Assembly (NCBI RefSeq): GCF_000423265.1
Contig: NZ_AUHQ01000001.1
Coordinates: 62,001-126,000 of the forward strand
Direction of reading: 5' to 3'
From: Ligilactobacillus saerimneri DSM 16049
Lineage (GTDB): Bacteria; Bacillota; Bacilli; Lactobacillales; Lactobacillaceae
Length of the DNA stretch: 64,000 bases
This document shows, one piece after another, positions 1 to 8,286 of the stretch. The notes under the pieces were generated by a model. The model was not told the origin of the DNA and made no database searches. It was given only the letters and a program-made list of their open reading frames with translations. A program made the position numbers and the translations under genes. The first letter of the stretch is position 1, and every line of letters starts with the position of its first letter.

Positions 1-234
1 GTGCGCTAAAATATATTGAACCGCATCGCCAACTGTGGCAAGCTTTTCTGCATCCTCGTCAGAAATTTCCGCCCCAAACTCATCTTCTAACTCTAACACA
101 AATTCAACTTTATCGATTGAATCCGCATCTAAATCAGTTTGAAAATTAAGCTCATTGGTAATTTTATCTGTGGCAATATTGAAGTGCTTTTCAATCAATG
201 CCGCGATCTTCGTAAATACTTCTTGTTCAGTCAT
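1..234 (-). CDS. acpP: Acyl carrier protein (3' end cut by window edge)
   Basis: Carries growing acyl chains on a phosphopantetheine arm during fatty acid and phospholipid synthesis. I translated 78 codons without reaching a stop, so only the extreme C-terminus is missing. The attachment site is Ser39 in the motif DLDADSIDKVEF; most acyl carrier proteins have DSL here, so Ile is a mild variant. The rest is the usual short acidic helical bundle (LELEDEF, SDEDAEKL). The ATG at 234 follows a good GGAGGAAAG ribosome binding site. It lies directly downstream of plsX on the same strand, the common Firmicutes arrangement that places the acyl carrier beside the acyl-ACP:phosphate transferase. Confidence 0.93.
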   Translation of the reverse strand, partial: MTEQEVFTKIAALIEKHFNIATDKITNELNFQTDLDADSIDKVEFVLELEDEFGAEISDEDAEKLATVGDAVQYILAH

Positions 235-295
235 GTTTCTTTCCTCCACAACTTACAGTTAACATTCCCATTGTAACCGTATTTCATATAAAAGT

Positions 296-1309
296 CTAGC
301 TATCTTCCCGGCTTTGCTGAGTAGCTAAATAAGCTGTAAATTTAGGAATCATCTGCCCTGCTACCATTGCCCGGATCTGCTTTACAGTATAATATACTGT
401 TCGGGCATCACTAGCACCATGTGCTTTAACAACCGGTGCTTTGGCTCCCAAAAGGACTGCTCCACCGTAGGTTGATTGATCCATTCGTTGTTTTAATTTC
501 ATGAGACTAGGTTTAAGGAGCAAGGCACCCAACTTTCCTTTAACTCCGCTTGTCATAATGGCATCTTTAAGCATAGTCATAATTCCCTTGGCAGTTCCTT
601 CCATGGACTTAAGGGCCGCATTTCCGGTAAAGCCGTCAGCAACAATTACATCACAGCTTCCATTAGCCATATCACGTGCTTCAACATTCCCTACAAAATT
701 CAAACTTGGATCCGCACTGATCAACTGGTGTGCTGCTACCGTTAACTTGCTCCCCTTATGCGGTTCAGTCCCATTGTTAAGCAATCCAATCCGGGGGTTA
801 TCAATTCCCCGAACACTCTCAGCATAATATTTTCCAAGTAGAGCATATTGGTAGAGGTGCTCAGGTTTTCCGTCCGCATTAGCTCCACTATCTAAGAGAT
901 TAAAAACTCCTTCTTGTCCAGAAATGATCGGCAAAGTTGACAGTAAGCCTGGGCGAGCAACACCTCGAATTCGTCCAATAATAAACAATCCGACAGCCAA
1001 TAAAGCTCCTGTATTGCCACATGAAAATAGCGCATCTGCTGCCCCATCTTTAACCGCTTGGGCTGCCCGCACCAATGAGGAATCTTTCTTCTTGCGAATA
1101 GCCTTAACTGGTTCATCGTTCATTGTAATTAACTCAGTAGTTGGAATAATCGTAAGCCGTTCTTTGTCTTTGATCAATTCAGTAAGCTGAGCCTGATTTC
1201 CAAAGAGTAAAAACTCAACATCCTTAAATTCGTCACGGGCCCGCTCAACCCCTGCTACAACACTTTGTGGCGCATAATCGCCACCCATTGCATCGACTGC
1301 AATCTTCAT
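296..1309 (-). CDS. plsX: Phosphate acyltransferase PlsX
   Basis: Makes acyl-phosphate from acyl-ACP and inorganic phosphate, the first step of the PlsX/PlsY route to phosphatidic acid; a peripheral membrane enzyme. The family N-terminus KIAVDAMGGDYAP is present, and inner family blocks such as FSCGNTGALLAVG and DVIVADGFTGN can be read. The length of about 337 residues is normal. The reading frame can start at TTG, ATG or ATG in a row; the second ATG (1309) has the best spacing from AAGGA and is chosen. It sits between recG and acpP, close behind recG, so it is probably co-transcribed with both. Confidence 0.95.
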   Translation of the reverse strand: MKIAVDAMGGDYAPQSVVAGVERARDEFKDVEFLLFGNQAQLTELIKDKERLTIIPTTELITMNDEPVKAIRKKKDSSLVRAAQAVKDGAADALFSCGNTGALLAVGLFIIGRIRGVARPGLLSTLPIISGQEGVFNLLDSGANADGKPEHLYQYALLGKYYAESVRGIDNPRIGLLNNGTEPHKGSKLTVAAHQLISADPSLNFVGNVEARDMANGSCDVIVADGFTGNAALKSMEGTAKGIMTMLKDAIMTSGVKGKLGALLLKPSLMKLKQRMDQSTYGGAVLLGAKAPVVKAHGASDARTVYYTVKQIRAMVAGQMIPKFTAYLATQQSREDS

Positions 1310-1329
1310 CATCAATCCTTCTTTCTTAA

Positions 1330-3378
1330 CTAGGCTCGAGATCCATTATCAATCTGCTGGTGCAAGTATTCAATTAAGACTCGATTTTCGTTGTTAGTCG
1401 TATAATCATCAGCATTTATTATATCATGTGCGGCTTGTTGTGCTACTTGTAATATATTGAGATTAGTTACTGGATCACCAACTTTAAAACTTGGTAATCC
1501 TGACTGCTTTTTTCCTAACAGATCACCTTGTCCCCGCAATTCCAGGTCCTTTTGTGCAATGACAAAGCCATTGGTAGTTGCCACCATTGTTTCCATGCGT
1601 TTTTTACCAAAATCATTTTTAGGATCTGCTACCAACACACAATATGATTGTTGATCGCCTCGACCAACGCGCCCCCGTAACTGATGCAGTTGTGCTAAGC
1701 CAAATCGATCAGCATCTAAAATTACCATCACAGTTGCATTAGGAACATCCACCCCCACTTCGATCACTGTGGTCGAAGCCAGAATTGCTAGTTCACCTGC
1801 TTTAAAAGCTTGCATCACTTGATTCTTCTCGTCATTTGTCATGTTACCATGCAACAATCCTACTGAGTAACGTGGTTCAAAATGATCTTTGAGATTTTGA
1901 TAAACTTCTTCGGCATTTTTGAGATCAATAACGGCGGATTTTTCAATTAATGGCGATATAACGTAAGCTTGAGCACCTTGGTCCAGTTGCTCTCGCAGCA
2001 ATGACCGCACTTGTCCTACTTGTTTTTTGTTATACCATACAGTTTGGACCTGTTTTCGCCCGGCAGGCAACTCATCAATTACCGATAAGTCCATTTCTCC
2101 ATATGTTGTAATTGCTAATGTCCGTGGGATTGGTGTAGCAGTCATTGTTAAGACATCTGGGTTACCCCCTTTCGCCAATAACGTTTGCCGCTGCTCTACC
2201 CCAAAACGGTGTTGCTCATCGATAATTACCAAGCCCAGCTGTGCAAAGTGCACCCGTTCTTGGATCAATGCCTGAGTTCCAATAATGATGTCCACATCTC
2301 CGTGTTCAATGTGGGTCAATAATTCGCGCCGTAGCCGGGGATTACGAACGGTGTTTCCAGTCACCAAAGCAACGTTAACTCCCATAGGACTCAACAATGT
2401 AGCCAGCTTATCAGCATGCTGCTCTGCTAAAATTTCCGTTGGCGCCATCAAGACACTTTGCCACCCTGCTGTTACCGCTGCATACATCGCAATTGTAGCC
2501 ACAATGGTTTTTCCGGAACCAACATCTCCCTGAAGTAACCGATTCATATGTATTGGACGATGCATATCGGAACAGATTTCATTGACTACACGCTTTTGAG
2601 CTTTTGTTAGCTCAAAGGGGATTTGCTGGATAAATTCCCGCAGCTTTTTATTATCATAGTCTATTTTTACCCCTTGCTGCTCTTGGCGACGCAGTTTACG
2701 TAATTCTTGTAGTCCGGCTTGAAATAAGAAAAATTCCTCAAAAATAGCTGTTCGCCGTGCCTGAGTTGCTTCTTCCGCATTCACAGGAAAGTGCATTCCT
2801 TTAATCATTTGCTCGCGTGAAAGTAAACGGAATTTTCGGCGCAAAGACCCCGGAATAATATCACGAATGCTTCCGTGGTAATTTTCATAAGCTTGATGAA
2901 CCAATTTTTTAATTGTCCCAGCCTTGATTTCTTTAGATGAATTATATACACCAGTGAAATCATTCCGCTGGCTTGTATCTTCAGCAATGATCTTGATCCC
3001 TGAGAGACTTTGCCGAGCAACATCATACGTGCCGTACAAAATCACTTCTTCTCCCCGTTGTAATTTTTTACTTAAATACGGTTGGTTGAAAAAAGTTACC
3101 CGTACTACATTATGATCAATCAATAAATTAAAATTGAGCCGGCTCTTGTAGCGACCAAATCTGATCACCGTTGGATCAGTCGCCACTATACCTTTCAAAG
3201 CCACTTTTTGATGATCCTGAACTGCCGTCAAATCCTTAACGCCAACATCCTCATAACGAAAAGGGAAATATGTTAGGAGATCATTAATCGTATTAATCCC
3301 TAATTTATTGAGCGCACTAGCTTTTCTTGGACCCACACCCTTAAGTTCTGTCACTGGTGTTGTTAAAATGTCTACCAC
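1330..3378 (-). CDS. recG: ATP-dependent DNA helicase RecG
   Basis: Branch-migrating helicase that remodels stalled replication forks and Holliday junctions. The 682 residues show an N-terminal helix-hairpin-helix-like segment (LKGVGPRKA, about residues 12-20), the OB-fold wedge (about 50-150), Walker A GDVGSGKT at 284-291, a DEQH box at about 387-390 and the later motifs TATPIPRTLA and QLRGRVGRG. The C-terminal motif LRGQGDLLGKKQSG is typical of RecG. Length is normal. A hairpin terminator separates it from fakA upstream, while plsX follows after about 20 bases, so recG-plsX-acpP looks like a transcription unit. Confidence 0.97.
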   Translation of the reverse strand: MVDILTTPVTELKGVGPRKASALNKLGINTINDLLTYFPFRYEDVGVKDLTAVQDHQKVALKGIVATDPTVIRFGRYKSRLNFNLLIDHNVVRVTFFNQPYLSKKLQRGEEVILYGTYDVARQSLSGIKIIAEDTSQRNDFTGVYNSSKEIKAGTIKKLVHQAYENYHGSIRDIIPGSLRRKFRLLSREQMIKGMHFPVNAEEATQARRTAIFEEFFLFQAGLQELRKLRRQEQQGVKIDYDNKKLREFIQQIPFELTKAQKRVVNEICSDMHRPIHMNRLLQGDVGSGKTIVATIAMYAAVTAGWQSVLMAPTEILAEQHADKLATLLSPMGVNVALVTGNTVRNPRLRRELLTHIEHGDVDIIIGTQALIQERVHFAQLGLVIIDEQHRFGVEQRQTLLAKGGNPDVLTMTATPIPRTLAITTYGEMDLSVIDELPAGRKQVQTVWYNKKQVGQVRSLLREQLDQGAQAYVISPLIEKSAVIDLKNAEEVYQNLKDHFEPRYSVGLLHGNMTNDEKNQVMQAFKAGELAILASTTVIEVGVDVPNATVMVILDADRFGLAQLHQLRGRVGRGDQQSYCVLVADPKNDFGKKRMETMVATTNGFVIAQKDLELRGQGDLLGKKQSGLPSFKVGDPVTNLNILQVAQQAAHDIINADDYTTNNENRVLIEYLHQQIDNGSRA

Positions 3379-3392
3379 TGTGCTACCTCCCT

Positions 3393-3420
3393 AACAAAAA
3401 AGACTGGTTCATAACCAGCC
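3393..3420 (-). terminator. Rho-independent terminator between fakA and recG
   Basis: On the minus strand a GGCTGGTT-ATG-AACCAGTC hairpin is followed by a run of six T. It lies right after the fakA stop and before recG, so it should end most fakA transcripts. Confidence 0.7.
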
Positions 3421-3427
3421 TTTAATA

Positions 3428-5116
3428 TTATTCAACAGAAACCATGTATTGGTATACCGGTTGGTCTCCTTCGTATATTTCTACTTCTAAATCTTCATCA
3501 ATAGCTAAAACTGCATCCTTGATTGCTTCAGCCTCTTGTTGACCGCCGTCAGCACCAAAGAGAATAGTAACTATTTCACTATCTTCATCAACCATCTTTT
3601 CAATCATTTTGACAGTTGCTTGTTGGACATTTTCAGCCACAATCTCGATTTTCTTGCCAATTATGCCCATAAACTGACCATTTTTGATCTCTTGACCTTC
3701 AATAGTGGTATCACGCACGGCATTTGTTACTTTACCGAAAGTAACATCTTGCAAGCTATCGGTCATATCCTGGCGGTTCTCAGCCAGAGTTTTGGTCTTT
3801 TCAAAGGCTAACAGTGCTGTCATTGCTTCTGAAATGGAAGCTGTTGGTACCACAGCTACTTCAGCATCAACAACCGTTGCTGCTTGGTCAGCCGCTAACA
3901 AGATGTTCTTGTTATTTGGTAAGACAATTACTTTTTCAGCTTGAGTACTATTGATAGCATCAACAATATCCTTAGTAGATGGGTTCATAGTTTGCCCACC
4001 ACTAAGAATGTAAGTCGCTCCAAGACTCTTGAGAATATCAGTGATCCCTGCACCTGAAGCAACCGCAACGATGCCATAGTCGCCAGCAATATCATTAGTA
4101 ACCGGCTGCGCAGCTTCTGCTTCTTCCTTCTTATCATTGATGATAATTTCTTCTTGTTGCCAACGCATATTGTCAACTTTAACAGTTTGGAGGTCACCAA
4201 ATTGTTGCCCCCATGACAACACTTTACCTGGGTATTCGGTGTGAACGTGAACTTTAACTACTTCATCATCGTTGATTACCAAAAGGCTGTCACCTAGGTC
4301 AGCCAAATAATTGTAGAAAGTATCATAGTCAAATTTCTGGGTTACTTGCTTTCCGCGTCCGATACGCACCATGATTTGTGTACAGTAACCATTTTTAATA
4401 TCTTCAACGTTCAACTTAGATTGTGCATGTTCGGCCCCTACCATTTCTGGCATCTCACCTAGTGATGGGGTGTGTTTTTGTTCATCTTCTGGCCGAACAT
4501 TACCAGAAAGAGCATCATAGAATCCTTGGTAAACAAAGACTAGCCCTTGACCACCCGAATCAACAACGCCTACTTCTTTCAAAACAGGCAGCAATTCCGG
4601 TGTCATTTTGAGGGCTTCTTCAGCCGCCTCATAAGCGACCTTCATAATTGCTACACAATCGTCCGTTTTTTTGACTTCTTTTCGCACTGCTTCAGCTGCT
4701 TTCCGAGCAACCGTCAAGATTGTCCCTTCTTGTGGCTTCATCACGGCCTTATAAGCCATTTTTACCCCAGAAGAAATCGCATCAGTCAGGTCTTGAGCTG
4801 ATAGCTGTTGCTTATCCCCAACTGACTTATGAAAACCACGGAAAATCTGTGAGAGAATAACACCAGAATTCCCCCGTGCTCCCATTAACAACCCCTTGGC
4901 TAATGCTGAAGCTAATTCACCAGTGCTTTCCGAATTAACATCACTCAGATATTTATATCCACTAGCGAAGGATAAACTCATATTTGTTCCCGTATCACCA
5001 TCAGGCACGGGGAAAACATTCAGTCTGTTAATAAAATCCGCATTATCATTTAAGCGTTGAGAACTGACGCGGACCATCTTTTGAAATTCCGCTCCAGTAA
5101 TCGTTGTAACTTTCAC
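3428..5116 (-). CDS. fakA: Fatty acid kinase catalytic subunit FakA (DAK2/DhaL domain)
   Basis: Phosphorylates exogenous fatty acids bound to a FakB (DegV-type) partner, giving acyl-phosphate that can enter phospholipids through PlsY or PlsX. The N-terminal DhaL/DAK2 kinase domain has the ligand motif PVPDGDTGTNM near residues 36-46 and GARGNSGVILSQ near 79-90. A central domain has the motif VKVHVHTEYPG, and a DegV-like C-terminal part follows. The length of 562 residues is normal. Neighbour asp23 is upstream in the same direction, a standard pairing; recG and plsX downstream fit a lipid theme. Older annotations call this a DAK2 or dihydroxyacetone-kinase-like protein; FakA is inferred from family knowledge. 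Confidence 0.92.
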   Translation of the reverse strand: MKVTTITGAEFQKMVRVSSQRLNDNADFINRLNVFPVPDGDTGTNMSLSFASGYKYLSDVNSESTGELASALAKGLLMGARGNSGVILSQIFRGFHKSVGDKQQLSAQDLTDAISSGVKMAYKAVMKPQEGTILTVARKAAEAVRKEVKKTDDCVAIMKVAYEAAEEALKMTPELLPVLKEVGVVDSGGQGLVFVYQGFYDALSGNVRPEDEQKHTPSLGEMPEMVGAEHAQSKLNVEDIKNGYCTQIMVRIGRGKQVTQKFDYDTFYNYLADLGDSLLVINDDEVVKVHVHTEYPGKVLSWGQQFGDLQTVKVDNMRWQQEEIIINDKKEEAEAAQPVTNDIAGDYGIVAVASGAGITDILKSLGATYILSGGQTMNPSTKDIVDAINSTQAEKVIVLPNNKNILLAADQAATVVDAEVAVVPTASISEAMTALLAFEKTKTLAENRQDMTDSLQDVTFGKVTNAVRDTTIEGQEIKNGQFMGIIGKKIEIVAENVQQATVKMIEKMVDEDSEIVTILFGADGGQQEAEAIKDAVLAIDEDLEVEIYEGDQPVYQYMVSVE

Positions 5117-5147
5117 CTTGAAACTTCCTCCTTAGACCGCAGTCAGC

Positions 5148-5510
5148 TTAGTCAGCTGTCACTCGAACGCCTTGAACATAAACGTTCACGGAATGTGCGG
5201 TTACTCCTAACATGGATTTCAAATTATATTTAACTTTATCCTGTACATTATGGCAAACTTCAGAAATCTTTGTCCCATAACTAACAATTATGTAAAGATC
5301 AATCGCTACGCCTTCATCTTCTTGACGTACGACAACACCCTTAGAATAATTGTCACGCTTTAAAATTTCATTTAAATTGTCTTTAATTTGATTTTTGCTA
5401 GCCATACCAACGATTCCGAAAATTTCAGTTGCGGCACCACCAACAACAGTTGCAATAACTTCATTACTAATATCGATGTTACCGAACTTGCTTTGCATTT
5501 TTACAGCCAT
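5148..5510 (-). CDS. Asp23/Gls24 family envelope-stress protein
   Basis: A 120-residue single-domain Asp23/Gls24 (DUF322) protein, the type found next to fakA in Firmicutes (B. subtilis YloU). Visible hallmarks are NIDISNEVIATVVGGAA near the start and GVAIDLYIIVSYGTKI in the middle. It has no membrane segment or signal peptide, so it is probably cytosolic or membrane-associated through partners. The exact function is not established. The start follows AAGGAGG. It diverges from rpmB across about 250 bases and is probably transcribed with fakA, 31 bases downstream. Confidence 0.9.
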   Translation of the reverse strand: MAVKMQSKFGNIDISNEVIATVVGGAATEIFGIVGMASKNQIKDNLNEILKRDNYSKGVVVRQEDEGVAIDLYIIVSYGTKISEVCHNVQDKVKYNLKSMLGVTAHSVNVYVQGVRVTAD

Positions 5511-5674
5511 TTAATACAGCCTCCTTGAGTAATTACGACAATCTTATTGTAATTATAGCAAACAATGCTAGCAAAACAAAATACGCTTGTCAATTTCTTT
5601 CTCTACTGTTCCATTTAGTTTGGCTTAATTCGTTCAATTTAAGCTGTGAAGGAAAATTACTTTACAGATTATTC

Positions 5675-5703
5675 TTGCATTCTCTAAATAACTATGCTAA
5701 TTT
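5675..5703 (+). promoter_or_regulatory. Probable promoter of rpmB
   Basis: TTGCAT (5675-5680), a 17-base spacer ending in TGC, and TAATTT (5698-5703) form a weak sigma-A promoter with an extended -10 element. It sits about 60 bases upstream of the rpmB start, and an excellent ribosome binding site (AAGGAGG, 5744-5750) follows. Confidence 0.45.
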
Positions 5704-5760
5704 AATATAGTGAATTAGCGTAAGTGCTTGAAGTTTTTTGTTAAAGGAGGGTTTATTGAG

Positions 5761-5946
5761 ATGGCAAAAGATTATATTACAGGCCGTAAGACATCCTTCG
5801 GTAAGAAGCGTTCTCACGCTTTGAACTCATCTAACCGTAGCTGGAAGCCAAACTTGCAAAAAGTTCGCATCCTGGTCGATGGTAAGCCAAAGAAGGTTTG
5901 GGTTTCTGCTAGAGCATTGAAATCTGGTAAAGTTACTCGGGTCTAA
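5761..5946 (+). CDS. rpmB: 50S ribosomal protein L28
   Basis: Small basic ribosomal protein of the large subunit. The 61 residues [18 protein letters not shown]... with the motif [13 protein letters not shown] match L28. The reading frame is open further upstream, but the ATG at 5761 lies 10 bases after a strong AAGGAGG and gives the standard N-terminus, so the upstream in-frame start is rejected. It stands alone on the plus strand, divergent from asp23, the usual place for rpmB in this group. A terminator follows at once. Confidence 0.97.
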   Translation: MAKDYITGRKTSFGKKRSHALNSSNRSWKPNLQKVRILVDGKPKKVWVSARALKSGKVTRV

Positions 5947-5960
5947 TAACCATTAAAACC

Positions 5961-5990
5961 AACTCGTTCCATTACGGTACGAGTTTTTTT
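5961..5990 (+). terminator. Terminator of rpmB
   Basis: The AACTCGT / ACGAGTT stem with an 11-base loop is followed by a T run, 15 bases after the rpmB stop. Confidence 0.8.
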
Positions 5991-6001
5991 ATACAAAAAT
6001 T

Positions 6002-6053
6002 AAAGAGGGAGAGTAACCTTCACTGACTTTCAGTGGGTTTACTCTCCCTCTTT
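6002..6053 (-). terminator. Terminator of thiN, probably bidirectional
   Basis: A long near-perfect inverted repeat has outer arms AAAGAGGGAGAGTAA and TTACTCTCCCTCTTT and an inner CACTG/CAGTG stem. It has A/T runs on both sides. It lies 9 bases beyond the thiN stop and ends the long minus-strand operon; it could also back up rpmB termination. Confidence 0.8.
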
Positions 6054-6061
6054 TTAGTATA

Positions 6062-6712
6062 TCAATCACAACTTTGAATCACCGCAACAACGCCACGGCT
6101 AAAAGTAAAATGCCCCTTATCCCCAATGAACTCATTGCTAGATAGTGATATTGGTAATAAAAAATCCGTTTTGGGTAACCGATATTTCTCATCCGGCAAC
6201 TCTAAACCTTGCACTGGTGTTAAAGGAACAAATGCCAAATATTTCATCCCTTGTTCTTTTACCAAGGTGTACTGACCAGGACGGTAAAAAGAAACTGTAT
6301 TATTCCGATCATAGAGTTTTACCTTATCTAAAAAATACTCAAACTCTGGCTTTAAAACGAATAGAAGATTAGCTAATAGTTGATCCATCCGTGCTCCAGT
6401 TGCCCCAAATATATTAACTTGAGTCACCCCAGGAAAATAGTGACGAATATAACGCAAGGCCATTTCCGTATCCGTAATGTCATCCTTTTGGGGATCAATA
6501 ACAGTCCGTTTAATCTGTTGTTGGACCATGGCTATTTCTTGCGCTGTCGATGAATCAAAATCTCCCACAGCAAGGCATGGTGTAATACCATGAGCCAGCA
6601 AGCGCACTGCTCCTTGGTCAGCTCCGACCCAATTGGGTTGGGTTTGTGCCCATTCATAGAAACCTGATGGCAAAACGGCCTCGGGTCCTCCAACCAATAA
6701 ATTGATTAGCAT
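6062..6712 (-). CDS. thiN: Thiamine diphosphokinase
   Basis: Transfers pyrophosphate from ATP to thiamine, giving thiamine diphosphate. The 216 residues show the family motifs GADQGAVRLL, AVGDFDSS, DPQKDDITDTEMAL and FGATGARMDQLLANL in order. Length is typical of the YloS/ThiN group. The ATG overlaps the end of rpe (TAAATG), suggesting translational coupling. As last gene of the gmk-to-thiN cluster, it follows rpe and rsgA, as in Bacillus and lactobacilli. Confidence 0.95.
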   Translation of the reverse strand: MLINLLVGGPEAVLPSGFYEWAQTQPNWVGADQGAVRLLAHGITPCLAVGDFDSSTAQEIAMVQQQIKRTVIDPQKDDITDTEMALRYIRHYFPGVTQVNIFGATGARMDQLLANLLFVLKPEFEYFLDKVKLYDRNNTVSFYRPGQYTLVKEQGMKYLAFVPLTPVQGLELPDEKYRLPKTDFLLPISLSSNEFIGDKGHFTFSRGVVAVIQSCD

Positions 6713-7372
6713 TTATAGCGCTTCCTCAACTGTTGCTTGGCGTAACTTTTCAACTTGGACAGCTGGGTCACCCTTAAAAACAAAGGAACCTGCTACTGCC
6801 ACTGTAGCCCCTGCTTGTGCACACTGCTTAATTGTTTGGTCATTTACACCACCGTCGACTTGAATTTCATAATGGTAACCTTTTTCCTGCTTAATTTGAG
6901 CTAATTCGGCTACTTTATCCAACATCTCAGGCATGAATTTTTGTCCGCCAAAACCGGGATCAACAGTCATAACCAACACTTGGTCAACCATTGCCAATAA
7001 TGAGCTAATTGCACTCACTGGTGTTCCAGGATTAATAACGATTTCAGCCAACTTGCCCTTTTTCTTGATCATGTCCAAAGCCCGATGAATATTAGATGTT
7101 GATTCATACTGGACTCCAATTAAATCAGCCCCTGCGTCAGCGAATGCTTCTACATAGTTTTCTGGGTTTTCAATCATTAAATGGCAATCAAAAACAAGTT
7201 GTGAATGTGGGCGCAATGCTGCCACGACATTGGGTCCAAAAGTCAAATTAGGAACAAAGTGTCCATCCATCACATCAATGTGGAGCATATCCACCTGAGC
7301 TTGTTCAACTTTTTCAACGTCTGTTTGTAAATTTGCAAAATCAGCACTTAAAATCGATGGTGCTATCTTCAT
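6713..7372 (-). CDS. rpe: Ribulose-phosphate 3-epimerase
   Basis: Interconverts ribulose 5-phosphate and xylulose 5-phosphate in the pentose phosphate/phosphoketolase pathway. The TIM-barrel sequence starts KIAPSILSADFANL and carries metal-site motifs HIDVMDGHFVPN, FDCHLMIENP, VMTVDPGFGGQ and EIQVDGGVN. The GTG at 7381 lies inside the ribosome binding site (GAGGTGG), so the ATG at 7372 is taken; this gives 219 residues, the normal length. Tightly packed between rsgA and thiN. Confidence 0.95.
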   Translation of the reverse strand: MKIAPSILSADFANLQTDVEKVEQAQVDMLHIDVMDGHFVPNLTFGPNVVAALRPHSQLVFDCHLMIENPENYVEAFADAGADLIGVQYESTSNIHRALDMIKKKGKLAEIVINPGTPVSAISSLLAMVDQVLVMTVDPGFGGQKFMPEMLDKVAELAQIKQEKGYHYEIQVDGGVNDQTIKQCAQAGATVAVAGSFVFKGDPAVQVEKLRQATVEEAL

Positions 7373-7389
7373 AATTTCCACCTCAAATA

Positions 7390-8286
7390 TTAGCGATACT
7401 TCTTTTTCTCATCATCAACTACCATTTTATAGAATTGTAGGTAGTTTTCATAGCGACTGGACCATATTTTTTTACTTGCCACTGCATCCCGAACCGCACA
7501 TTGTGGTTCTTTAATGTGAGAACATCCGCGGAACTTGCATGCGGTGGCATACTCTTGAAAATCTGGGTATAAACGTGGTAAGTCTTCTTTAGTTAAGTTG
7601 CTAAGTTCAAATGATGAAAAGCCTGGTGTATCAGCAATTAAAGCTCCATGGATATCCAATAGACTTACCTTTCTGGTAGTATGTTTCCCTCGGCTCAACG
7701 CTTTGGAAACTTCCCCAGTTTCAAGTTGGAGAGCTGGGTCAAGTTGGTTCAATAAAGTTGATTTTCCCGCACCAGTTTGCCCCATGACAACGCATACCTG
7801 CCCTTGAAGCTCAGAGAGAAGCTCCGCTTGCACTTGCTTTTGCTCTGCCGGTGTCTGAGGAATAAAAGTCGGATAATATTGACGATAGTATGTAGCGATC
7901 TCCGCCAATACTTGGCACTGATCCGCTGTGCTGACTAAATCATATTTAGAAAAATAAATTAACGGTTCAATACCATTGGATGCCAACATTACCAACTGGC
8001 GATCTAACAAGTTGGCCGAAAAATCTGGTTCAACACAGGCTGTCACAACTACAGCCTTATCAACGTTGGCAACTGGTGGGCGCACCAACTGGTTCTTTCG
8101 CGATTGAATGCCTAAAATATAGCCTTCATCTGCTTTTTCAGCTTTAAAATCAACAAAATCCCCTACTAAAGGTGTCTGCTTTTTCTTACGAAAATTTCCC
8201 CGCGCCCGTGTCCGATACTCTTGGCCATCACTTGTCATCACATCATAATAGCCACTCAAAGATTGTCTAATCTGTCCGCGCATCAT
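7390..8286 (-). CDS. rsgA: Ribosome small subunit-dependent GTPase A
   Basis: Circularly permuted GTPase that helps mature the 30S subunit. The sequence runs from an OB fold (about residues 1-70) to the permuted G domain, with [14 protein letters not shown] as the P-loop and DTPGFSSF as switch II. It ends in the zinc knuckle CKFRGCSHIKEPQCAV. The length of 298 residues is normal. Its ATG overlaps the prkC stop (ATGA), so the two are translationally coupled. The prkC-rsgA pairing is conserved in Firmicutes, where RsgA is a known PrkC substrate. Confidence 0.96.
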   Translation of the reverse strand: MMRGQIRQSLSGYYDVMTSDGQEYRTRARGNFRKKKQTPLVGDFVDFKAEKADEGYILGIQSRKNQLVRPPVANVDKAVVVTACVEPDFSANLLDRQLVMLASNGIEPLIYFSKYDLVSTADQCQVLAEIATYYRQYYPTFIPQTPAEQKQVQAELLSELQGQVCVVMGQTGAGKSTLLNQLDPALQLETGEVSKALSRGKHTTRKVSLLDIHGALIADTPGFSSFELSNLTKEDLPRLYPDFQEYATACKFRGCSHIKEPQCAVRDAVASKKIWSSRYENYLQFYKMVVDDEKKKYR